The position numbers and the translations under genes are program-made. The notes beneath the pieces were generated by a model, which was not told where the DNA came from, ran no database searches, and saw only the letters and a program-made list of their open reading frames with translations. A DNA stretch of 6,417 bases, taken from the NCBI GenBank assembly GCA_964629965.1, contig CAZVRZ010000233.1, forward strand, positions 1-6,417, in the 5' to 3' direction. Source of the DNA: CAZVRZ01 sp964629965 (GTDB lineage: Bacteria; Chloroflexota; Anaerolineae; Anaerolineales; UBA4823). Positions 1-5,855 of this stretch are shown piece after piece; the first letter of the stretch is position 1; each line of letters starts with the position of its first letter.

Positions 1-2452
1 CGATGTCGGTGACCACGGCCGAGGCCATGGCAAAGAGCGGGGTCCAGGCCGGGGTGGTCGTGCCGGCCACCAGTACCTCGCCGGGGCGCATCTGGTCGAA
101 TTCTTCCGGGCCGTGCAGCACGCGCGCCGGGGCAGTCACCTGGCCCGGGCTGGTGGGAACGCCCTTGAGGGCGTTCCCACTCTGGCTGTCTTCTGATTCG
201 GCCAGCCAGGTAGATGTTTTGAACCCCAGGTACGACTTGCGGGGCGGCAGCATGGTGGGAGGCGTCACCCGCTTGACCTTCTGCCAGAAGGCTTTGCGCT
301 GATCCACCAGGTGGCGCAGGCTCTCCAGGGCAGCACCGCTTTCTAACGCGGTGACGGCCCTGTCTACCTCATCTTTTTCCAACCAGAAGATATCCCCTCC
401 CTCTTGGATGGCGCCGGCATGGACCAGGCGCTCCCCCAGGAGACGCAGCATCTCGCGCATCAGCGGGTAGCCCAGCCCAATCTTGGCCAGGGCATCATCG
501 CGTACCGCTGAGAGCGACTGTGCCCAGTTGAGCGCCTTGCTGAAGGCCCAGCGCTTCAAGCCCTTCAGCCGGGCCAGGGCGGCCTCGGCGGTCTGGATGC
601 GCCGCTGTTCGCTAGCCTTTTGCCGTTCGTGAGGGTTGGCGCCCTCGCCGCGTAGGTACATCTTGACTGCCTCCAACATGGGCTCGGGGTGGTCGCGCGG
701 CAGCGGCTTGGCAAAGTCCATCTCGAAAACCATGAACCCGAACTCTTGTAGGTGGATGTCGAAATGCCGGGCAAGATCCTGCCATGCTCCCGGCTCAACC
801 TCCGCCGGGGAGGCCCCGCCCATCAATTGCTCCACCAGCGTGCTGGAGGGTGTCTTCAGCACATATTCCGCCAGCGCCTGGTTTCCTCGGCAGAATACGG
901 CCAGGTCATAGAGCGAACGCTCGGCTCGGCTGGGGAGGTTATCCCAGCCCATCAGCAGGGCCGCGGCGGGCGGGTCGCCTGCGCGCCAGGCCAATTTTTC
1001 ATAGACTTTTGTCAGCAGCCCCTCCGAGCCAGCCGAAGCGCCCATGGTGGCAAACATCAGTGTGCCGGTGTAATAGGCGGCCGCATCCATGATCGCCCGC
1101 GTTCCCTGCCACAATTCAGCGCAGCTCATTTGCCCAAGATCCTTCTCCTGCCAGGCAGCCACGGCCTGCTGGTATTTCGGGCAGACTTCATCGCGCCAGA
1201 ACGAGGTCATGACACGCAGCATGCGCGGGTAAGATGGCAACATGCTGAAGAGAATCCACCGCCAGGCGCGCACATCGAAGTGAGCATTCATGTAGGCATA
1301 GGTGTTAATGGTGGTGAAATACCCATCCGGCAGAACCGGCTCTCCGCGGGTCAAATACCTGCCCACCGGGTACACCTGGGTGACCAAAGCAGGGATGCCC
1401 AGCGTGGCAAACAGCGGGCTGAGCGGGCCGGGCATCAAATCCACCACGCTGGTGCGCATATAGAAACCCTTGGGATGCGGCAGCTTCCATTCCAACGGCG
1501 CCTCCGGCAGGGCCGTGATGGGCCGGGCCTGGAGGATGGCAAACTGCCCGCCGGCCAACGCCCACTCGATATCCATGGGCATGGCGTAGTGTTCTTCGAT
1601 CTGTACTCCATAGCGGGCCAGCTCGGCGGCCTGGGCGTCGCTGATCACCGCCTTGCCCCTCAGTGGATCGGGGACGGGCTGCTCCTGCGTGCCGGAGGCG
1701 GTGCGGACGGTCATAAACTGCTTTTCGGCCGTCTGGCGCTGAAGAACACGCCCACTGGATTTTTCGACCGTGATGCTATCGGGGGTCACCGCCCCGCCGA
1801 CCACCGCCTCGCCCAGCCCCCAGGCGGCGTTGATGACCACCTCGCCGCGCTTGCCGCTGACCGGGTTGGCAGTGAACAGGATGCCCGCCGCCTCGGCCGG
1901 GATGAGCAGTTGGATAACCACGGCCAGGGCCACCTGGTCGGGGGCAATGCCCTGGCGCAGGCGGTAGGCAACGGCCCGCCCCGTCCACAGGGAGGCCCAG
2001 CACTTGCGGGCTGCCTCCAGCACAGCCTGCGCGCCGTGGATGTTCAGGTAAGTTTCCTGCTGGCCGGCAAAGGAAGCTTCGGGCAAATCTTCCGCGGTGG
2101 CCGAGGAGCGCACCGCCACCGCCGGGTTCTCGCCGGGCAGGGCCGCATAGGCCTGGGTAATGGCCTCCGCCAGGGGGGCGGGGATCTCGGCCCCGGCAAA
2201 AAGCTGGCCAATCGCCTGGCTGGCTGCTTCGAGGGTGGCCGGCTGGGCCGGGTCCACCTCTTTCAGCGCCGCCAGGATGCGCGCCTGCAATCCATTGGCG
2301 GCGACGAACTCGCGGTAGGCCGCAGTGGTGACGTGGAAACCATCCGGGACGGGCAGCCCCGCCTGGGATAACCTCGCCAGCGAGGCGCCCTTGCCGCCGA
2401 CGGTTGCCAGGTCGGCCTGTGGATCAGATAGAGAAAGGGTGTAGGGTTTCAT
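1..2452 (-). CDS. PEP synthase / pyruvate phosphate dikinase family protein, rifampin-phosphotransferase-like, C-terminus cut by window edge
   Basis: The reading frame is open for 817 codons and leaves the window at base 1. Family members use ATP to phosphorylate a swivelling His domain, which passes phosphate to pyruvate or, in rifampin phosphotransferase, to the drug. Seen: VGGKGASL (residues 18-25), the AVRSSATAEDLPEASFAGQ block (113-131), ILFTANPVSG (191-200), NAAWGLGEAVVGGAVTPD (about 208-225) and the closing HY..P.DIEW (288-297) and LQARPIT (307-313). Together these make a PPDK N-terminal ATP-grasp domain. A largely helical middle region begins near MPGPLSPL (340-347). The PEP-utilising domain begins near GVPTSPG (about 764-770). 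The catalytic His would follow VTD (814-816) at about residue 823, just outside the window. The three-part order and about 870-residue expected length resemble rifampin phosphotransferase, but PEP-synthase-like paralogs of unknown substrate are equally possible. The start is supported by a perfect AGGAGGT (2458-2464), five bases upstream. It lies 23 bases downstream of the tetR-type gene, probably in the same transcript. Confidence 0.9.
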   Translation of the reverse strand, partial: MKPYTLSLSDPQADLATVGGKGASLARLSQAGLPVPDGFHVTTAAYREFVAANGLQARILAALKEVDPAQPATLEAASQAIGQLFAGAEIPAPLAEAITQAYAALPGENPAVAVRSSATAEDLPEASFAGQQETYLNIHGAQAVLEAARKCWASLWTGRAVAYRLRQGIAPDQVALAVVIQLLIPAEAAGILFTANPVSGKRGEVVINAAWGLGEAVVGGAVTPDSITVEKSSGRVLQRQTAEKQFMTVRTASGTQEQPVPDPLRGKAVISDAQAAELARYGVQIEEHYAMPMDIEWALAGGQFAILQARPITALPEAPLEWKLPHPKGFYMRTSVVDLMPGPLSPLFATLGIPALVTQVYPVGRYLTRGEPVLPDGYFTTINTYAYMNAHFDVRAWRWILFSMLPSYPRMLRVMTSFWRDEVCPKYQQAVAAWQEKDLGQMSCAELWQGTRAIMDAAAYYTGTLMFATMGASAGSEGLLTKVYEKLAWRAGDPPAAALLMGWDNLPSRAERSLYDLAVFCRGNQALAEYVLKTPSSTLVEQLMGGASPAEVEPGAWQDLARHFDIHLQEFGFMVFEMDFAKPLPRDHPEPMLEAVKMYLRGEGANPHERQKASEQRRIQTAEAALARLKGLKRWAFSKALNWAQSLSAVRDDALAKIGLGYPLMREMLRLLGERLVHAGAIQEGGDIFWLEKDEVDRAVTALESGAALESLRHLVDQRKAFWQKVKRVTPPTMLPPRKSYLGFKTSTWLAESEDSQSGNALKGVPTSPGQVTAPARVLHGPEEFDQMRPGEVLVAGTTTPAWTPLFAMASAVVTDI
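153..180. repeat. Perfect inverted repeat (12-bp arms, 4-base loop) inside the PEP-synthase-like gene
   Basis: GTGGGAACGCCC (153-164) and GGGCGTTCCCAC (169-180) are exact reverse complements around TTGA. In the gene they encode part of the S-G-N-A-L-K-G-V-P-T stretch, the linker just before the PEP-utilising domain. The frame stays open. A GC-rich exact palindrome in a coding linker could be a small dispersed palindromic element or an mRNA hairpin. Its function is unknown. Confidence 0.85.
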
Positions 2453-2475
2453 TTTGAACCTCCTGTATTCACTGT

Positions 2476-3069
2476 TCAAGCTTGCATGCCTTTGAAGAGC
2501 AGGTCTATGGCCTGCTCCAGCATCTCTTCTGGGGAGCCCGTGGGACGTGAGGTGTAGACGGTGGGGGTCAGCAAGGCAAACATGCCGCGGATGGCCAGCA
2601 GCGGGTTGACCGGGCGGAACTCGCCGTTCTGAATGCCCTCCCGCACCAGCTCGCAGAGCAGATCCTGGTAGGCATGGCGGTGCACCTGGATGCGCTGCAT
2701 ACTTTCCATGCTCAAACGCTGGGCCTCGTAGCCCAGCTTCAGGCTCAGGAGCTTGTTGGCGAGCAAGTAATCCAGGTGTTTGCGCAGGATGCGGCGGAAT
2801 TTTTCGGTGACGCTCAGCTCCTGAGCGATGACCTCCTCTGCGCGGAGGGTCATCAGGCGCACTTCCTCCGCCACGTAGGCGACCATGATATCATCCTTGG
2901 AGGGGAAATAGTCGTACAGGGTGGATTTGCCAACCCCGGCGGCCTCGGCGATCTCGCGCATGGAGGTCTCGGGGAAGCCTTTTTCCACAAATAAGTGCAT
3001 GGCGGCGGCGCAGATCTCGCCGCGGCGGCGGGCCAACTCTTCATCGGTGAGGGGGATTCCTTTGGGCAT
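2476..3069 (-). CDS. TetR/AcrR-family transcriptional regulator
   Basis: A 197-residue protein, the normal length for a TetR-family repressor. The N-terminal DNA-binding domain is clear: residues about 16-62 contain LFVEKGFPETSMREIA, then AEAAGVGKSTLYDYFPSKDD, the recognition helix and the family-typical Y-x-YF-x-x-KD-x ending. The remaining roughly 135 residues form the variable ligand-binding and dimerisation domain, so the inducer cannot be read from the sequence. The ATG has a good AGGAG (3076-3080) six bases upstream. It is the first gene of the minus-strand unit, with the PEP-synthase-like gene starting 23 bases after its stop. A promoter with a long inverted-repeat operator lies directly upstream, so self-repression and control of the downstream phosphotransferase are likely. 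By analogy with drug-responsive TetR systems, the inducer may be the substrate of the phosphotransferase; this is inference. Confidence 0.93.
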   Translation of the reverse strand: MPKGIPLTDEELARRRGEICAAAMHLFVEKGFPETSMREIAEAAGVGKSTLYDYFPSKDDIMVAYVAEEVRLMTLRAEEVIAQELSVTEKFRRILRKHLDYLLANKLLSLKLGYEAQRLSMESMQRIQVHRHAYQDLLCELVREGIQNGEFRPVNPLLAIRGMFALLTPTVYTSRPTGSPEEMLEQAIDLLFKGMQA

Positions 3070-3082
3070 GCTTAACTCCTAT

Positions 3083-3126
3083 AAGCGACCATCGTTCGCT
3101 TATATTATAGCGAACGATGGTCGCTT
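3083..3126. promoter_or_regulatory. Probable TetR operator: 18-bp perfect inverted repeat with 8-base spacer
   Basis: AAGCGACCATCGTTCGCT (3083-3100) is repeated as its exact reverse complement at 3109-3126, separated by TATATTAT. Each arm is itself partly palindromic (AGCGA...TCGCT), so the site can be read as two TetR-type operators with centres 26 bp apart. One arm fills the -35/-10 spacer of the minus-strand promoter and the other covers the expected transcription start. Occupancy would block RNA polymerase directly. No other copy of the arm was noticed in the window. Confidence 0.85.
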
Positions 3127-3132
3127 TGTCAA
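3104..3132 (-). promoter_or_regulatory. Consensus sigma-70-type promoter for the tetR / PEP-synthase-like operon
   Basis: On the minus strand TTGACA (3127-3132) is followed by exactly 17 bases and TATAAT (3104-3109), a full match to consensus at both boxes and spacing. Transcription would start near 3097 and give a leader of about 28 bases before the regulator ATG at 3069. The spacer coincides almost exactly with one arm of the inverted-repeat operator. Confidence 0.85.
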
Positions 3133-3143
3133 TAAGTAATTTG

Positions 3144-3260
3144 CTACTTTTGCAGACCTTCGAGCACGGAGCTGACAAATAGAGCCATGGCCGAGTTCAA
3201 CTGCGGATAATTTCCCGAAAAAAAATGAACCACACCCAGTTCGTCCAATGGGCTTGTGTG
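3144..3260 (-). pseudogene. Possible C-terminal remnant of a minus-strand gene (38 codons), family not recognised
   Basis: Minus-strand codons from 3260 to the TAG at 3144-3146 read HTSPLDELGVVHFFSGNY, then PQLNSAMALFVSSVLEGLQK, and stop. The text looks like an amphipathic protein C-terminus. There is an in-frame TGA just before it (3261-3263) and no good start, so it would be a remnant. A run of eight A on the plus strand (3218-3225) lies inside it. A one-base length change there would join a different open frame upstream (...YKIISIDTQ...), so a frameshifted gene is also possible. The style is vaguely like SUKH/SMI1-type immunity-protein C-termini, but that is a weak guess. It ends 12 bases before the -35 box of the tetR promoter. 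Chance coding is not excluded. Confidence 0.3.
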
Positions 3261-3282
3261 TCAATCGAGATGATCTTATAAT
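3254..3282 (+). promoter_or_regulatory. Putative promoter for the aldo/keto reductase gene
   Basis: TATAAT (3277-3282) is a perfect -10 box. Seventeen bases upstream, TTGTGT (3254-3259) matches only TTG of the -35 consensus. Transcription would start near 3289, leaving a leader of about 58 bases before the preferred ATG at 3347. The surrounding 200 bases are AT-richer than the flanking genes. If real, the reductase cassette carries its own promoter. Confidence 0.45.
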
Positions 3283-3331
3283 CAGTACACCTTGATTCGA
3301 CTGGGCAAATGACTAAAGATAGGTTTAAGAT

Positions 3332-3337
3332 AGAGGA
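3332..3337 (+). promoter_or_regulatory. Ribosome binding site that favours the ATG at 3347 over the one at 3338
   Basis: AGAGGA ends directly against the ATG at 3338, leaving no spacing, but sits nine bases before the ATG at 3347. The later start also gives the N-terminus typical of aldo/keto reductases (MELRKLGRSGVKVSPLGLGT). Confidence 0.6.
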
Positions 3338-3346
3338 ATGCAAGTG

Positions 3347-4300
3347 ATGGAATTGCGTAAGTTAGGAAGAAGTGGTGTAAAAGTAAGCCCATTGGGATTA
3401 GGTACGGCCCGTATAGCCGGATTGGGATGGCGTGATGATTTAACTCCTCAAGATACAACTCAGGTGAAGTGTGAAGCTATTCGACAAATCCAGGCGGCCG
3501 TTGATTTAGGCGTGACATTTTTCGACACAGCGGATAACTACGGTCAAGGCTTGAGCGAGAGCATCTTGGGTGAAGCCTTGCGTGGTCGGCGAGAAAGTAT
3601 TGTAGTGGCAACCAAGTTCGGGGAAGATCCAATGCCAGACCAGGAAGACCCCTGGTCTTTGGATGCCAGTTCCGTTGAACGGAAGTGCGAAGCCAGCCTA
3701 CGTCGTTTGGGGATTGAATGCATAGACCTGTATCTATTGCACCGCCGCGATTACCCGCTTGAACGAGTTCCGGCGATGATAGAAATACTCGAAAATCTTG
3801 TTCGGGTTGGCAAGATCCGCTATTATGGTTGGAGCACAGATGATGTCGTAAGGGCTAAACTCTTTGCACACGGAGAACACTGCACCGTCATAGAGCATCG
3901 ATTGAACATCTTTAACGATAATCCAGCAATGCTGGATCTGTGCCATGAACAGGATCTGGCCAGTTTGAACCGTGGACCATTACTGATGGGCGTGCTCACG
4001 GGGCGTTGGTCGCTAGAGACGAAGTTGGAGGATGATGACCCTCGGACACAATGGTTTGAGCACCAGGAATTTCGGGATGTGTTGGCCTGTGCGCAGGAGC
4101 TTGAACCTTATCTAACTAGTGATGGGCGGTCTTATGTGCAAGGGGCATTGGGATGGATATGGGCGCGCTCTCCTTTGACGATACCCCTACCAGGTTTTCG
4201 TAATATGGAGCAAGTGCATATGTTGGCACAAGCACAGCAATATGGCCCTCTCCCCCAAGATGTTATGCAGATCATCGCGGAACGTGTAAAAAGCATCTAA
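3347..4300 (+). CDS. Aldo/keto reductase family oxidoreductase (integron-cassette-borne)
   Basis: A 317-residue NAD(P)H-dependent (beta/alpha)8-barrel oxidoreductase, full length for the family; starting at 3338 would add three residues. Seen, numbered from 3347: KLGRSGVKVSPLGLGTA; the catalytic tetrad as Asp60 and Tyr65 in FFDTADNYG, Lys90 in ATKFG and His132 in YLLHRRD; GKIRYYGWS (156-164); NRGPLLMGVLTG (208-219); and the cofactor-binding IPLPGFRN (279-286). Family members reduce carbonyls of sugars, steroids or polyketides; the substrate here is not readable. The protein resembles the L-fucose/D-threo-aldose dehydrogenase and YajO/Gas1-like branch more than classical aldose reductases, but this is inference. 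Its TAA stop lies inside the outer box of an attC-like site. The plus-strand methyltransferase follows 161 bases later. Its base composition is lower in GC than that of the minus-strand genes, which fits acquisition. Confidence 0.93.
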   Translation: MELRKLGRSGVKVSPLGLGTARIAGLGWRDDLTPQDTTQVKCEAIRQIQAAVDLGVTFFDTADNYGQGLSESILGEALRGRRESIVVATKFGEDPMPDQEDPWSLDASSVERKCEASLRRLGIECIDLYLLHRRDYPLERVPAMIEILENLVRVGKIRYYGWSTDDVVRAKLFAHGEHCTVIEHRLNIFNDNPAMLDLCHEQDLASLNRGPLLMGVLTGRWSLETKLEDDDPRTQWFEHQEFRDVLACAQELEPYLTSDGRSYVQGALGWIWARSPLTIPLPGFRNMEQVHMLAQAQQYGPLPQDVMQIIAERVKSI

Positions 4301-4424
4301 CGCCGGCTTGCAGGCGACAGCGGCTACGCCGCTGCGGGTACGGTGCACGAATTTCGAGAGATGGCGCGATAATGGGGTAGCGTGTTGCAATCGCCGCCAC
4401 TGCGCCTGAGCCAACTCGTTGGGC
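4295..4424 (+). repeat. attC-like recombination site (59-base-element type) of the reductase cassette
   Basis: The left outer box ATCTAAC (4295-4301) fits RYYYAAC and contains the reductase stop codon. The right outer box GTTGGGC (4418-4424) fits GTTRRRY. Inside them GGCTtgCAGGCGaCAG (4305-4320) pairs with CTGCGCCTGAGCC (about 4401-4413), leaving TG and A unpaired on the left arm only. The extra bases on the left inner box are the normal attC polarity. A central hairpin CAGCGGC-TAC-GCCGCTG (4318-4334) lies in the variable region. At 130 bases it is within the known attC range. Recombination would be expected between 4418 and 4419. I saw no T-run, so the hairpin is not an obvious terminator. 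Confidence 0.8.
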
Positions 4425-5397
4425 GGGCTTACCAATCCAGCCATCACAGGAGAGAACTTTAATGACCACGAGAGCCAAATTGACGCTAACCCCCGAGCAA
4501 GAAACCCTGCTGATTACGCTGTATGCCAAGGCACAACCAAATAACCCGCTGTTCTTTGATCCGATGGCCCAAGATATCCTGAATCAGGTGGACTATGACT
4601 TTACCAGCCTGCATGTCCCCTACAAGACTGTCGTTCTGGTCTGCCAGCGGGCCAAGAAGCTAGATGCCGTCACACGAGACTTCCTGGCTGAGCATCCTGA
4701 CGGCGTAGTGCTTCAACTGGGTTGCGGTCTGGATAGCCGCTTCTGGCGCGTAGATGACGGTCGCGTCAACTGGTGCGACCTGGACATGCCACCGGTGGTA
4801 GAGCTCCGCCGCCAGTTCTTCACAGGAAACGAGCGCTACCACCTAATCGCCGCCTCTGTGACAGACCTGGAGTGGGTGAATACAGTCACATCGGGCGGGC
4901 GGCCGGTGCTAGTGGTGGCGGAAGGATTGCTGATGTATCTAGGCGAGGCCGATGTACGGCGACTGGTGCTCCGATTGCACGAGACCTTTCCAGGCTGTCG
5001 GATGATCGCTGATGTGTTTAGTCGGCTGACAGCGCGCGCGGCCACCAAGCACCCCTCGCTGAAATACACCGGTGCAACCATCGGCTGGGGCATGGATGAC
5101 CCGTGTGAACTTGAGGCTTGGGCACCCGGCCTTCGCCTCCTGGAGGAGTGGTATTTCACTGACGATCCTGACCTGGCCCGTCTCAACCTTGGGTATCGCC
5201 TGGCCTATAAACTAGCTGGGGCCTTCAAGATGGTGCAGCGGGCACATCGTATTGTGCACTACCAACTGTAACCTGCACCCGCCCAACATCGGCTCCACCT
5301 GACCGCCTTCGGTGCGGGTCCGCGGTGTCCATTTCGCAGAAAAAGCGATTTCAAGCCATCTCGTCTCGCCCGTCCCAGCGACAGGTGAGCCATCCCG
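4419..5397 (+). mobile_element. Integron-type gene cassette carrying a methyltransferase
   Basis: The segment between the predicted cleavage points of the two attC-like sites (4418/4419 and 5397/5398) has textbook cassette layout: a 43-base leader with a ribosome binding site, one gene in the forward direction, and an attC-like site that begins 9 bases after the stop. It could in principle be excised as a circle by an integron integrase. None is encoded in this window. Confidence 0.7.
4462..5271 (+). CDS. Class I SAM-dependent methyltransferase, leucine-carboxyl-methyltransferase-like (PF04072 type)
   Basis: A 269-residue protein of the O-methyltransferase group related to leucine carboxyl methyltransferases and polyketide O-methyltransferases of TcmP type. 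Seen: the SAM-binding loop VVLQLGCGLDSRFWRV (82-97) with the family's GCG-x-D-x-R signature; the acidic second motif WCDLDMPPVVELRR (104-117), where Asp106 and Asp108 would contact the ribose; PVLVVAEGLLMYL (148-160), the hallmark EG-x-x-MYL motif; and a C-terminal W.MDDP..L..W segment (209-220). It acts in the cytoplasm, transferring the SAM methyl to an O- or carboxyl acceptor that cannot be named. The start is set by AGGAGA (4448-4453), eight bases upstream. The gene lies between two attC-like sites, so it travels as a cassette. No own promoter is evident in the 37-base gap after the first attC, so it probably depends on readthrough from the reductase. Confidence 0.92.
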   Translation: MTTRAKLTLTPEQETLLITLYAKAQPNNPLFFDPMAQDILNQVDYDFTSLHVPYKTVVLVCQRAKKLDAVTRDFLAEHPDGVVLQLGCGLDSRFWRVDDGRVNWCDLDMPPVVELRRQFFTGNERYHLIAASVTDLEWVNTVTSGGRPVLVVAEGLLMYLGEADVRRLVLRLHETFPGCRMIADVFSRLTARAATKHPSLKYTGATIGWGMDDPCELEAWAPGLRLLEEWYFTDDPDLARLNLGYRLAYKLAGAFKMVQRAHRIVHYQL

Positions 5398-5403
5398 TTG
5401 CCT
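5281..5403 (+). repeat. Second attC-like recombination site, with a degenerate right outer box
   Basis: GCCCAAC (5281-5287) fits RYYYAAC. The right partner GTTGCCT (5397-5403) keeps the GTT core and pairs with CAAC but departs from GTTRRRY in the last bases. The inner boxes pair well: GGCTcCACCTG (5291-5301) against CAGGTGAGCC (5382-5391), with a single extra C on the left arm, as attC polarity requires. Length is 123 bases. The inner box sequence differs from that of the first site, so this is not a simple copy. It begins 9 bases after the methyltransferase stop and its last two bases overlap the stop codon of the truncated rarA. Confidence 0.75.
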
Positions 5404-5785
5404 ATACAGCCCAATTAAGTGCTTCTCGAACATCCTTCACGAAGAGGATGGTCTTGGTGCCATACAGCCTGCGCCGCTCCTGGGCGCGGTCGATCACCTC
5501 GCGTAGCTCGGCCTTGCCCGCCAGCACCGCCGAGAGCGTCTCGAAATGTGATTTGGTGGTGTTGGCAATGCACATTGCCAGGGTGGTTTTGCCGGTGCCG
5601 GGCGGACCCCACAGGAGGATGGAGGAGAACAGCCGGTCGGCCTCGATGGCGCGGCGCAGCAGCTTGCCCTGGCCGAGGATATCCTCCTGGCCGACGAACT
5701 CGTCCAGGGTGCGCGGGCGCATGCGCGCCGCCAGGGGGGCTTCGCTGCGCATGCGGGTTTCGTGGGCGTGGGTGAAGAGTTCCAT
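5402..5785 (-). pseudogene. rarA: RarA/MgsA (replication-associated recombination AAA+ ATPase), 3' truncated before Walker B
   Basis: The first 116 residues are clearly RarA: PLAARMRPRTLDEFVGQEDI, LLRRAIEADRLFSSILLWGP, Walker A GPPGTGKTT (60-68), then LSAVLAGKAELREVIDRA and YGTKTILFV. In RarA this is followed by the Walker B DEIHRFN, but here the text switches at about base 5438 to KDVREALNWAV and stop. The roughly 310 missing residues include Walker B, the sensors and the tetramerisation domain (family length about 430), so ATPase activity is not expected. RarA acts at stalled replication forks and on SSB-coated DNA. The cut lies about 35 bases from the second attC-like site, so the cassette array or an associated deletion most likely removed the 3' part. 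I chose MELFTHAHETR as the start; an upstream ATG at 5851 adds 22 unlikely residues. Confidence 0.85.
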
Positions 5786-5792
5786 GCGGGAG

Positions 5793-5822
5793 ATTATACC
5801 TTCGGAATACAAATCGGGACAA
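5793..5822 (-). promoter_or_regulatory. Putative rarA promoter giving a leaderless or near-leaderless transcript
   Basis: On the minus strand TATAAT (5793-5798) lies seven bases before the ATG at 5785, so transcription would begin at or next to the start codon. TTGTCC (5817-5822) sits 18 bases upstream and matches four of six -35 positions. No Shine-Dalgarno sequence fits between the -10 box and the ATG, which agrees with leaderless initiation. Confidence 0.5.
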
Positions 5823-5855
5823 TCAAAACCCGAATCGGGGCAGCCAAACAATGCG

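Noticed and set aside
752..2371. A 539-codon open frame on the plus strand
   Set aside because: It is antisense to the PEP-synthase-like gene, whose conserved motifs are unmistakable. The product is rich in G, R, H and Q with no domain, typical of GC-rich antisense frames.
3338..3346. ATG at 3338 as the reductase start
   Set aside because: The AGAGGA sequence abuts it with no spacing, and three extra residues precede the family-typical MELRKLG start; not strictly excluded.
3133..3346. An attI or third attC site upstream of the reductase
   Set aside because: No GTTRRRY box with a matching RYYYAAC partner was found, so the array's left boundary remains undefined.
4318..4334. Hairpin CAGCGGC-TAC-GCCGCTG as a terminator of the reductase gene
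   Set aside because: No T-run follows it, and it sits within the variable part of the attC-like site, which explains it better.
4836..5186. A 116-codon minus-strand open frame
   Set aside because: It is a shadow of the methyltransferase gene; the forward frame carries the SAM-binding and EG..MYL motifs.
5404..5437. Alternative Walker B or frameshift continuation of rarA in another frame
   Set aside because: I looked for DEIHRFN-like text after TILFV in the neighbouring frames and found none, so a simple frameshift does not explain the truncation.
5786..5851. ATG at 5851 as the rarA start
   Set aside because: The 22 extra residues do not resemble RarA, and the predicted -35 and -10 boxes lie inside them.
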